A program made the position numbers and the translations under genes. This document shows positions 55,901 to 64,000 of a stretch of 64,000 bases of DNA, piece by piece (position 1 is the stretch's first letter; each line of letters starts with the position of its first letter). Location: positions 31,635,723-31,699,722 of the forward strand of contig CAMZMU010000027.1 in assembly GCA_947311845.1 (NCBI GenBank). The letters run 5' to 3'. A model generated the notes under the pieces. That model was not told the DNA's origin. It saw only the letters and a program-made list of their open reading frames with translations, and did not search any database. The DNA is from Poa pratensis. Taxonomy: Eukaryota; Streptophyta; Magnoliopsida; Poales; Poaceae.

Positions 55901-58900
55901 TTATTGGCAATGGCTCGTAGCCTTTGACTTCCTTGCCTCCCTTGCGGCTGTAATCTGAAGTCGCAAGTCAGGCAGGTGCCTCTTGGCCTTCACGATGTCA
56001 TCAAAATTCTCCTGCGACTCGCGCATGGTCGCGCTCTCTGCAATGCAAGCTGCTCTGGCTATGGCCTTGTCGCCTTCTTCACATTCTTGAGCTATTCTTT
56101 TGTCGCCATTGATGGTGATGACACCTCTAGGGCCTGGTATTTTGAGCTTTAGGTACACATAGCACGGCCTAGCCATAAACTTTGCGAATGCTTCTCTGCC
56201 AAACAGCGCATGATATGGGCTCTGGAAATCTACAACCTCGAACCAAATGTACTCGCTCCTGAAGTTGCTTTGTGTCCCAAAGGCGACCTCCAAGTTAACT
56301 CGCCCCAATGGCTGGGCTGATATGCCTGGCACGACACCATGAAATGTTGTTCTTGATGGGTGTAGCTGCTTTTCTTGAAGGTTCATTCTTTTGAAGGTTT
56401 CATAATATAATATGTTGATACTGCTGCCTCCATCCATGAGTACTTTGCTCAACTTGTATCCTGCGACTTGAGGGGCAACCACCAGCGCGAGTTTTCCCTC
56501 TTCATTTATTTCTCCTGGGTGATCCTCGCGGCTCCAAATTACTGGTTGTTCGGACCACTTTAGCCATTGTGGGACGGCTGGTACTATGGCATTAACAGCC
56601 TGATTGCGTCGTCGCAGTTTTTGTTCCCTCCTTGAAGTATTCACCACAATGGTATGATACTGACCCAACTGTTTTGGGAACTGTGGCTGATCTGGCTGCG
56701 GATTTGGGACGGCGTTGTTGCTGTTGTTGCCTCCGCCATTTTTACCTTCCTCGTTGTTTTGATGATTGAAGTTTGTGTTGAGTGGCTGTCCATCCTTCCA
56801 CTTTTTGTAATGATAACACTGTGCCTTCGTGTGGTTGGGTGGTTTCCCATCTTTTCCTATATGGATGTCGCAGGGGCGGTTGAAAACCTCTTCCAAATTG
56901 ACTGGGTGAAAATTCCTTCCTCTGCTGCTGCTTTGTTTGTAACGAGTATTCGTATTTGCGACTAACCCTGAGTTTCCTTCTTCGTTTTTGCGCTTGTTAT
57001 AACTCGTATTGGCATTGCTAGCTTGCTGTTGTTGAGGCTTGCTACTGGCCTTTTTTCCTTTGCCAGTGCTTTCCTCTTCCTCCCCATCAGATGCGTCCCT
57101 GGTTTTATCCGAGCTAGCATACTTGTTGGCCGCCGCCATTACCTCACTTAGGCTCTTGACTTTATCCTTCATGCGACCTAGTTTGTGGACTAGCGGCTCA
57201 AATTTGCAATTTTTCTCCATGACAAGGACTGCTGAACTGGGTGGTATATTGTCTGAGGAATGTATGATCTCTGCGACCCTTCTCATCCAGTGGCGACTTG
57301 ACTCGCCTTCCTTCTGTACACAACGCTCTAGGTCCTCTATGCTGCAGAGTCGCTTGCATGTCCCTTGGAAATTCTTGATAAAAGCTTCCTTCATCTCATC
57401 CCAAGAGTTTATTGAATTTGGTGGCAAATTTTGTAGCCATATGTGGGCTGCGCCCTCTAACATCATGTTTAGGTAACGTGCGCAGATCTCTTCGGATGCG
57501 TTTAGGATGCTCATGCCCATCTCGTAATTGTTGAGCCAAGTAACAGGGTCCATGCTGGCGTTGTAGTTGGCGACCTTGCGAGGTCCTTTAAAATCTGCAG
57601 GAAACGGTTCAGACCTGATTCTTTCGTTGAAACAGACTGGGCCTTTGAGTCGCGACGATAGGTTGGACGAAGCTGGCCTTCCTATTGGGTTGGCCGCCGG
57701 GCGCGGCTGCACAATCTCTATAGGTTGAACTTGCTGAGGTTGATCTTGAGCCGCAGGCTGATCTTCCCTTTGTCGCCTAGCCGAGCTTGAGGTCGCAACG
57801 TGTGGCGACTCCGCGTGGATGCTTCTCTCCGCCGTTGCTCTGCTATTGTAAGGGGTGGAGTGCAGCCGTCCTGCGTGTTCGGACATATTCGCCTGCTGTA
57901 TCACTGCTGTGCTCAGCATCTCAATGGCGCGCCGTGCCTCTCTGTCCATTGGCGTGTTTCCTGCTGGCGCTAATCTGGCCAAGATGTTTGTGGCTGCAAA
58001 GAGATTCTCCACCGGGCTAACATAATGTCCTTGCGGCGTGTGGAACCTTTGAGGCTGCTGTGGCGACTGCTGCACAAAGGTTGGCTGCGTCAGTGGCGGG
58101 GGCATCATGGCCCTGTTGTTAGCCGGTACTATGGCCCTTGATCCAGGTATCTCTGCTACTCTTGGTGCTGCGAAAGATGGAACCGCTGGCACGATTGATG
58201 GTACCGCGATTGCTTGAACCGCGGGCGCGGCTAACGGGGCCACTGACCGCATAACCATGGCAGATGGTGCCGTGCGCGCGGGTATCGCGACTGGAGGTTG
58301 TGCGACCCCTGACCATGCTACCGGGTGCGTCGTGTTGGTGGCGACTGATGGTACCGCAATTGCTGGTTCAATGGTGGGTGATTGGAACAGCTCCATAGGG
58401 TTCACTGTTCCTGGCTGCAGGCGACTCGCGTGACGTCTATGCGGCAAGGTGGCCTGTATTCCTTGCAGAGAATTGGTTTCCTCGATGAGTCGCAGTTGTT
58501 CCTGTTGGAGGCGCTGTTCCTCACGCGCCAGCCTGGCTCTCTCATCTGCGATTCTCTGGACCTCATCATATAGCCCGATCCTGGTAGCCTCCAATTCTGT
58601 TACTCTAGCAGCCGCGTTAACCGCAGATATTGGTGTAAACAACACACTTCCCTGTGGCGGCGTGACCGCTGCGCTGGGGGTTACCCTTGCCCCTGATTCC
58701 GCAGGCGCGACTCCAGGTGGAGTTTCTCTGTTTGCGACTCCTGAGGCCGCGACTCCTGGCGTGATCACAGCGGATGCCGCGACTCCTGATGCATCTAGCG
58801 CGGCTTGTTCTGCTGCTTCCGGCGGTGTGGGGGCTAAGCTGCCTGGTGGCATGCCCAGCCCTTCGTCTGCTTCTGTGGTCCTGTAGACCCCTTCCACGTG

Positions 58901-59251
58901 CCGATCTTCTACAGAGGGCGAGCCACTGTCCACAGGGCCTCCGCATAGCCTTTCCTCAAGGACATACTCAATGGATTGGCCTTCTTCGTCTTCGAGAGGC
59001 AGCGACTCGTGGTTGATAGATCCTTCTTCTTGGTCCACTGTTACCGCGACTCCTTCTTCTGAGTCGCCATGCTGCGATGGATCCTCTGACTCGCCGCCAA
59101 TGAAGCCGACGAAGACGTTGATGGATCCAAAGGGGATGACGTGGCCGGTCTCCAAGTAATCTGCTTCCGGCCCCCAGCTTGAATCGTCGATGAGGGGTGT
59201 GCCATTGACCGTGATGATACGGCCAACAACGAGATCTTCAGCTCCCTTCAT
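55901..59251 (-). CDS. Element D gag-protease polyprotein, 1116 aa, intact
   Basis: The start MKGAEDLVVGRIITVNGTPL (ATG at 59251) follows the PBS by about 35 bp. An upstream in-frame ATG at 59437 lies in the LTR and is not used here as the start. Regions by rough residue: acidic N-terminus (50-200); charged coiled coil (215-265, RLAREEQRLQQEQLRL); Pro/Ala-rich linker; capsid (560-720, [36 protein letters not shown]); zinc-knuckle-like motif (about 790-815, C-X2-H-X9-H-X4-C); protease (about 910-1060) with the active-site LMDGGSSIN. After the protease the frame ends within about 60 residues and there is no RT. It would form the particle and process it. No frame damage is seen, unlike A and C. 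Confidence 0.92.
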   Translation of the reverse strand: MKGAEDLVVGRIITVNGTPLIDDSSWGPEADYLETGHVIPFGSINVFVGFIGGESEDPSQHGDSEEGVAVTVDQEEGSINHESLPLEDEEGQSIEYVLEERLCGGPVDSGSPSVEDRHVEGVYRTTEADEGLGMPPGSLAPTPPEAAEQAALDASGVAASAVITPGVAASGVANRETPPGVAPAESGARVTPSAAVTPPQGSVLFTPISAVNAAARVTELEATRIGLYDEVQRIADERARLAREEQRLQQEQLRLIEETNSLQGIQATLPHRRHASRLQPGTVNPMELFQSPTIEPAIAVPSVATNTTHPVAWSGVAQPPVAIPARTAPSAMVMRSVAPLAAPAVQAIAVPSIVPAVPSFAAPRVAEIPGSRAIVPANNRAMMPPPLTQPTFVQQSPQQPQRFHTPQGHYVSPVENLFAATNILARLAPAGNTPMDREARRAIEMLSTAVIQQANMSEHAGRLHSTPYNSRATAERSIHAESPHVATSSSARRQREDQPAAQDQPQQVQPIEIVQPRPAANPIGRPASSNLSSRLKGPVCFNERIRSEPFPADFKGPRKVANYNASMDPVTWLNNYEMGMSILNASEEICARYLNMMLEGAAHIWLQNLPPNSINSWDEMKEAFIKNFQGTCKRLCSIEDLERCVQKEGESSRHWMRRVAEIIHSSDNIPPSSAVLVMEKNCKFEPLVHKLGRMKDKVKSLSEVMAAANKYASSDKTRDASDGEEEESTGKGKKASSKPQQQQASNANTSYNKRKNEEGNSGLVANTNTRYKQSSSRGRNFHPVNLEEVFNRPCDIHIGKDGKPPNHTKAQCYHYKKWKDGQPLNTNFNHQNNEEGKNGGGNNSNNAVPNPQPDQPQFPKQLGQYHTIVVNTSRREQKLRRRNQAVNAIVPAVPQWLKWSEQPVIWSREDHPGEINEEGKLALVVAPQVAGYKLSKVLMDGGSSINILYYETFKRMNLQEKQLHPSRTTFHGVVPGISAQPLGRVNLEVAFGTQSNFRSEYIWFEVVDFQSPYHALFGREAFAKFMARPCYVYLKLKIPGPRGVITINGDKRIAQECEEGDKAIARAACIAESATMRESQENFDDIVKAKRHLPDLRLQITAAREARKSKATSHCQ

Positions 59252-59286
59252 GGATCCTGCGCGGAACGTGACGCTTTTGACCGCAG

Positions 59287-59304
59287 GCCCCACGGTGGGC
59301 GCCA
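59287..59304 (-). other. Element D primer binding site
   Basis: On the minus strand TGGCGCCCACCGTGGGGC begins two bases after the 5' LTR end. Same site as element F. Confidence 0.85.
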
Positions 59305-59306
59305 AC

Positions 59307-59822
59307 TGTCGTGGGTTTGTCACGTCAGGTGTCATAGATGACTTCGTAGGTGTGGGATTACGCGAGTCAAGCATCTCCGAGCTTGGGATCGCAGGAACAA
59401 AGATCAACACAGATTTACCCAGGTTCGGCCCCCTCAATGTGAGGTAAAAGACCTACTTCCTGCCTACCCTAGATTGGTATTGATATGATAATCGAGGTGT
59501 TACAATGGAGGCGATCCGATCTGGTACTCGCCGTATGAGCTAGGGTTTGGGGCTTGATAGCTTAACCCGCTCTAAGTCCTGCGAGTCCTCTTTATATACA
59601 CAGAGGCTCGCTAGGTTACAAAAGGAATCTTCCCCATAAGGAATACATCCACAGAGGCCTACTCGGAGACTACTTGGTCTTCACGTCCTCCGGGAGTTGT
59701 CTTCTAGATCTTTCTCCTTATGGCGGTTCAATATTGGGCTTGTTCCCAAGTGGGCCTTCATCCGTGCGAGTAAGTTAAATCGCACTGGGCCGCGGGTTAA
59801 TCCAGAAAGTATTCCCCCGACA
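59307..59822 (-). repeat. Element D 5' LTR, 516 bp
   Basis: Almost identical to 50724-51238. A TATATAAAG promoter box lies at 59598-59590 on the minus strand and would drive gag-protease. Confidence 0.95.
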
Positions 59823-61240
59823 TCCTTCTCAGCTTCTTTTTCCTGTGTTTGTGCTTGGGTTTGAGATGAGTTCGTCATGAAAGCTGAGAAACGAGAATAT
59901 GGTACCTTAGCAATGGTGGCCCGGGTCCTCTTTTGAGTAGGAGGTTCAGCAGTTTGGGGACCCGGCGGTACGTCAGAAGCTGGGTCAGTAGGGCCTGGAA
60001 TAAGATTTGTCGGGTTATCAGTAGAAGTGTCCTTGTTGGGGACTTCGTTGTTAACCAATTGGAGGAAGAGCCGGCCTACAGAGTCTAGCTCACCTTCTTC
60101 TTCTTCTTCATCGTCTTCACTTTTTGTGTCCTCCCCATCAGGACAGGATGTAGGGGTAAAATCCACGCTCCACCACTTGGAGTCCTGAGAAAAAGCAGTT
60201 AAAGTGAGTAACATTCTATGGATGAAATTACCGGGTTAAAGTTAGCATAAATGATCAAGGATTGGTTTTACCGTGGAGGTTTATTCTTAGCACTAAATGG
60301 GGCAAGCCCATCTAGTGCAATGGCATCTTTCTTTTCGCCAAGCAGTTTCTTGGCATTCTTCACAATCTGATCATCAATTAGCGTCATCTCAGAATAACGC
60401 ATGCTGTCGGTGGTTTCACCAGTGTATTGGCAAAACAGCCGGGTCCTGATGCTAAGTGGTTGGATAAACCAACCAATCCAGCACTTGACGAGGTCCGTGC
60501 CTTTGAGGCCATGGGCAAGTAAGGCCCTGGCCCGGCGAAGGGTGGGCTCGAGCTTGACCCGGTCAGCATCATCAGCATAACTGTTCATCTTGGCCTCATA
60601 TGTCAAGCCCGAGTTCCGGAATGCGGGTAACGAGCATCGTCCGACTAGGGTGAGGTGTCCTTACAATAAAAGTATGTGTTTTGCCACCCCTTGGGATGGC
60701 TGGCTAAAAGAAGAGCCAGGAAATCGCATTCCCTCCGGCATTGAATCGCAACTCCACCATAAGGGCTCAGTTGGTCCTTGCGTGATGGGTTGCAGTAGAA
60801 AATTCGAGGAAAAGGTGGAGGCTTGGAGCCATTTCTAAGTAGTCCTCACAGAACACAACAAGTTGCTGATGTTCAGCATAGAGTTGGGTGCAATATCTTG
60901 AGGCCTAAGGCCGTAGTATTTCAAGACCCGGCGGAAAAACAGAGAGCCTGGGGGGCGAAGACCGCGCTGTACATGATTGAGGAAAACAACCACTTCACCT
61001 TCTTTTGGGCTAGGGCGGATTTCTTCCCCAGCAGCGCGCCAGCTGATCTCTGTTTTGGGAGGAAGCTCGCCGCAGTTCACGTATTCTTGCAGCATCAGAT
61101 TTGTCACAGTGGATTTGGTCCTGTTGACCTGAGCAGCAGCGGGGCGGCGGAGCCAGATCCCCAGCGTGGGAGCTGGGAGGTTTCTTTGCAATCTTCTTCC
61201 TCGCACGGGGACCCCTAGCCTTCACCTTCTCCTTCACCAT

Positions 61241-61951
61241 GACTGTGGGGCTTCGAGGTTTCCTGGCAGCAACAATGGCGATGAGAAACCCTAGCCATAG
61301 ATGCGGGTATGTGGAGAGGAAAGTACAAAGTAAATTTGGGTATGATTTAGAGTGGAAACGAGTGCGGAGCACGGATGTACGGGAGAATCGTACCCGTGGA
61401 TCTTCTCGCGGTGATTTGGAGGCTTGATTGGTGATTGGATCTGCGGTTGCTACAGTGCAGGCGCGAGGAAGATGAACTGGCCAAGGAAGGGAATGGGGAA
61501 AGTAACAGTACTTTTACCCTAGCTTTCCTCTTATAGGTGCGGTAAAAGCCCTAGGGGTATTGTGGTAAAAAGTGAAGAGATAAGGATCTTTGACCAAAAG
61601 TCAACGACAAACAGAATGAGATAATTACGGGATACTAATTGATAAGATCGCGATTGAGATGGATTGAGGATGGATTTACAGTTGGGCGATAATTTTCACT
61701 AAGTATTGAAAGTGAAACCCGGTGGAATATGAACCCGGTGTATCGGAACTGGGTTACGTTCTAGGTCGCCAAGAAGGATTGGCCAGGCTAAGGAGAAAAG
61801 AGACGTACCCTGGTATTTAATCCGTTATGTGTTACTTTACGTTTCAGGTGATTAACCCGGCTGGCCAGGATAACAGTTCTGCTCAAAGAAGCAATACTCA
61901 AGAATAGAAGCAGAGCATGCCAACCTGGCAACCAGGTTAATTTGGGGCTAC
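61241..61951 (+). other. Element C region between the antisense-gene start and the 3' LTR
   Basis: Non-coding on the element's strand. It probably holds the promoter and 5' UTR of the antisense gene (minus strand). The polypurine tract TTTGGGGCTAC ends at 61951, directly before the LTR. Confidence 0.5.
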
Positions 61952-62537
61952 TGATGGGGGGATAATAACCCTGTAGGCCCATGAAGAGAGAAGCATGACC
62001 CGCCAGGCAGGAGGCCCGGTCAGGCTAGCTAACCATCAGCATGGTCCGGGTTATGTCGCTAGGCCAGTAGGTTTGACGGTAACCCGGTTCAGGAAAGAAA
62101 GGTTCTAGAAGACCAGAGGCGGTTCGGGACTTGGAGGACACGAAGGCCAGAAGAACTAGAGTAGGACTCTAAGTCTGGGTAGAACCCGGATTTACCTTGT
62201 AAAGCGCCAGGAGATCTGGTCATCTATATAAGCCGGTCCCTGAGCCCTAGTTAGACAGAACCTTTACGATCCAAGCTTCGGCGAGAGAACCGTAGAGAAA
62301 CATACGCTACCTTGTAACCTAGATAGAGATCTGGCTCTGTTGTCGTAGCCGGGTCATCGAGATCGAGATCAATAATAAGATAGCAGGAAGTAGGTCTTTA
62401 TCTCCAATGGAGAGGCCGAACCTGGTTAAACCTTTTGTCCCTGCAATGCTAAACAATCTCCCAGATACCAGAGTCGCCTTGCCCATCAACTCAAGCTACC
62501 CCAAAGTAGCATCTGCCGTGTTATCTACCCCACGACA
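61952..62537 (+). repeat. Element C 3' LTR, 586 bp
   Basis: TGATGGGGGGATAATA...CCCACGACA, with a TATATAAG box at 62225-62232. It is uninterrupted and serves as reference for the split 5' LTR. Confidence 0.95.
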
Positions 62538-62542
62538 GCAGT

Positions 62543-63271
62543 AATACGTTATATGAAGGCCCGACTCACGAAACTGGAGCAAGAGCTGGGGAGTGCCCGA
62601 AGTGAGCTGGATAGGATGAGGGCGAGGCCTGCCCTACCCACTCTATGGGAGGAGTATGTGCTTGGCGAAATGGAGATCGTGAACAGACAGCTCGAGTGTA
62701 AGCATGACTGCCTTGATTTTTTTGGAGAGTTCATAGTCTGTCCATTTTTGTTGATCCAACATGTGTTGTTGTAGGTTTTGTTCCAGATTTCCAGGCGGAG
62801 CAGGCTCGTGTAGAGGAGCAGTTGAACCATGCGACTGACGAACCCACGACTGGCCGTCAGCACTTTCGCTTGGATAAGCACCGAGCACGCATACTCGTGA
62901 CTCTGTAGGATTGGGTGTGGCGGAGCACTATGCTGCTTGAGTTATGCAGGTCGGCCTTCAGTCGAATCAACTAGACGCTTTTCCCGACTGGTCCGCAACC
63001 TCAAGGAATCCACGGTTTGCTCGGGCTTTTCCGGAGTGCAGGTCCCATTCGAGATTTTATCGCCCAGAAGCTTGTGGATGGGGCTAACGCAACGATGGCA
63101 TACATCCGAAGTCAGCATTCGAATTTGCAGCTACGTCCACCCGTGCCTGGATCGTCCTTGTCCCAATCGCATCTGGATGATACAGTCGAACATGCGAGGG
63201 TGTTGGTTGAGTGTTATAACGCTCAACTTATGGGCCCCGTTCTCCCAGTCAAGGATGAACCAGAAGATTAG
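62543..63271 (+). pseudogene. Element E antisense gene, part 2 (after the C insertion)
   Basis: The exon interrupted at 31513 continues as VIRYMKARLTKLEQELGSAR, a coiled coil, up to a donor-like GAGT|GTAAGC near 62700. A TTGTTGTAG acceptor near 62775 precedes DFQAEQARVEEQLNHATDEP. A last part (63017-63271) reads FRSAGPIRDFIAQKLVDGAN to VLPVKDEPED and a stop. Frames do not join cleanly in the middle. Exon style and position relative to the pol end (below) match the antisense genes of B, C and D. Confidence 0.55.
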
Positions 63272-63816
63272 GGTATTTATGTATAGGGAACAGCCCCGAG
63301 TGTAAATTTTGCCACTTGTACTTGGTACATATTTGCTCACTTGTATTTATGCAGCCCCCGAGTTTATCGAGTGGGGTTTATGAAAAACACTTTACATAGA
63401 TCATGAATTATACAGCCCCTGAGTGCTCGAGTGAGTCTGTGAATTTCTGCGATGTTTGAAGCTTCCACTCATGTTATTGAGCAGCTTTTTGCTTTACGTA
63501 TGATTTGTTACGACCCAGCCACCAAGTATTCGAGTGCATCTAGGGTATTATGTTTGAAGGAGCGATAGCTCACGTTTTGAAGTAGCGCAGCCCCCGAGTG
63601 CTCGGGTGAGGCTAAGGTTGCGCGAGTAGTTTGTGCGAGTAATAAACATGGAGAAATATGAGGAATCATTGACTATATTCCATTTTGAATGTTAAGCTGC
63701 AGGCCGCCTCATTAAAAACCTTCCAGCCCCCTTAGGTACCCTGGTAAGGAAAAGAGCGCGTCTGAAACCTGCAGCCATCCGACATATGTGCCTATTACAT
63801 TATGCGACTGAGCAAT
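63272..63816. other. Element E non-coding region between antisense gene and pol
   Basis: The word CAGCCCC(C)GAG or a near copy recurs four times (near 63291, 63351, 63412 and 63590). On the element's sense strand this is a CTCGGGGGCTG polypurine-tract-like word. The conserved block shared with C lies at 63703-63769. Confidence 0.6.
63703..63769 (-). repeat. Conserved block downstream of pol in element E (same as 47437-47513)
   Basis: The reverse complement contains TTTCAGACGCGCTCTTTTCC, then GGTACCTAAGGGGGCTGGAA and GTTTTTAATGAGGCGGC. It lies just after the E pol stop, as in C. Confidence 0.85.
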
Positions 63817-64000
63817 CTAAGCATAGAAACGGCGCAGCTGCGCAACGTTCCAAGGATTGTGCGAGAGTTCGCCGGTCTTCGCGTGCTTCAGTCTGTATGC
63901 TCCACCACCAATGACCTCGGTGATGATGAAGGGTCCTTCCCATGGAGAAGCAAGTTTATGCACCTTCTTTTGCTTCAGTCGAAGTACCAAGTCGCCAACC
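63817..64000 (-). CDS. Element E integrase C-terminal end (runs off the window)
   Basis: The minus strand reads GDLVLRLKQKKVHKLASPWE, then GPFIITEVIGG and NPWNVAQLRRFYA, with the stop at 63817-63819. This is the chromodomain-less integrase tail typical of Tat-type pol, matching the ends of the A and C pol genes. Only the last 60 or so codons are in the window, and the visible part is open. Confidence 0.8.
   Translation of the reverse strand, partial: VGDLVLRLKQKKVHKLASPWEGPFIITEVIGGGAYRLKHAKTGELSHNPWNVAQLRRFYA

Larger units (their letters stand above)
50724..59822 (-). mobile_element. Element D: young, pol-less Tat-type retrotransposon with intact gag-protease and antisense gene
   Basis: LTRs lie at 59307-59822 (5') and 50724-51238 (3'). 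TCCTT flanks the element (50719-50723 and 59823-59827). A PBS and a polypurine tract are present. The minus strand codes for gag-protease (59251-55901) and nothing further of pol. The plus strand carries the antisense gene (51611-54876), and between them lie the conserved block and palindrome array. By eye the LTRs differ by one substitution (CACG/CATG near the TGTCGTGG end) and one 1-bp indel, so insertion was very recent. Lacking RT and integrase, D needs enzymes from an A-like element. It landed in C's antisense gene. Confidence 0.95.
48354..61240 (-). pseudogene. Element C antisense gene (PF04195-like), multi-exon, split by element D
   Basis: The minus-strand start at 61240 (MVKEKVKARGPRARKKIAKK) leads, with a frame break, into the family core: GEEIRPSPKEGEVVVFLNHV, QRGLRPPGSLFFRRVL and LRPQDIAPNSMLNISNLL (to about 60835). 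The next exons have RRARALLAHGLKGTDLVKCW (60606-60268) and a very acidic linker (60214-59830). D then interrupts the gene. It resumes below 50723, with an acidic Ser/Pro/Thr-rich region (50552-50240), a coiled coil (49475-49200, QENSDLERDKQEHEENFQEQ) and an end at 48354. Splice-like GT/AG boundaries separate the blocks. Exon layout matches that of B and D. The frame is broken. Confidence 0.75.
31514..62537 (+). mobile_element. Element C: full-length Tat-clade Gypsy retrotransposon carrying four nested insertions
   Basis: Its LTRs begin TGATGGGGGGATAATA and end CCACGACA (3' LTR) or CCGACCACA (5' LTR), and the element is flanked by GCAGT (31509-31513 and 62538-62542). Without insertions each LTR is 586 bp and the element about 13.4 kb. 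Order: 5' LTR, PBS, gag-protease, RT, RNase H, archaeal-type RNase H, integrase, conserved block, antisense gene (minus strand), polypurine tract, 3' LTR. The insertions are a foldback MULE (31998-33890), an RTE LINE (35992-37331), F (39920-45140) and D (50724-59822). The LTRs differ at roughly two dozen positions by eye, so C is much older than D. Confidence 0.95.

Noticed and set aside
59252..59437. 62-codon N-terminal extension of the element D gag
   Set aside because: The extension is encoded by the LTR and PBS region. Gag translation should start after the PBS, at 59251.
1..64000. tRNA, rRNA or microRNA genes
   Set aside because: No cloverleaf-compatible sequence with intact A and B boxes was found apart from the SINE. 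The foldback element is far too long and repetitive to be a microRNA precursor.

Overview
The window looks like intergenic DNA from a large grass genome, most likely Triticeae or a close pooid relative. The signs are one host gene in about 64 kb, a Stowaway MITE with CTCCCTCCGT ends, a tRNA-type SINE, several other MITEs, and a deep nest of Ty3/Gypsy retrotransposons. No bacterial, plasmid, CRISPR or rRNA features were seen. Family names come from motif recognition alone, because no database search was possible.

Positions 1-20101 are a mosaic around one good host gene. This is a two-exon gene on the minus strand (CDS 5917-9048) for a mitochondrial-matrix MAM33/p32 family protein. Around it lie a retroposed cDNA (31-780), a broken PIF/Harbinger transposase (1695-2510), a 175-bp hAT MITE (3312-3486), a SINE (9223-9481), two 459-bp inverted-repeat MITEs (9587-10045 and 11682-12140), a 5'-truncated LINE (13408-13683), and a 911-bp Mutator-like element with a GC-rich cargo (14303-15213). 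From 16517 the sequence resembles LTR-retrotransposon non-coding DNA.

Positions 20102-64000 are nested Gypsy elements. Their pol carries a second, archaeal-type RNase H after the usual one, which is diagnostic of the Tat clade. Element A (minus, from 20102) is split in gag at 26627 by element B (minus). Element C (plus, 31514-62537, 5-bp target duplication GCAGT) lies in related antisense-gene sequence, called E here. C itself holds four insertions: a foldback Mutator-like element in its 5' LTR, an RTE-type LINE in gag, the non-coding LTR element F (39920-45140) in pol, and element D (50724-59822) in its antisense gene. Target-site duplications are readable for C, D, F, the LINE and the foldback, so the order of insertion can be worked out.

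Four of these elements (B, C, D, E) carry a multi-exon gene antisense to gag-pol, next to the 3' LTR, of the 'putative gypsy-type transposon' (PF04195) kind. D is the youngest: its LTRs differ by one substitution and one 1-bp indel. It keeps an intact 1116-codon gag-protease and the antisense gene but has no reverse transcriptase or integrase, so it must use enzymes in trans. Between its two genes is a 13-unit array of small palindromes whose stem arms change in compensating pairs. This array, the antisense genes and the pol-less D are the least explained features of the window.
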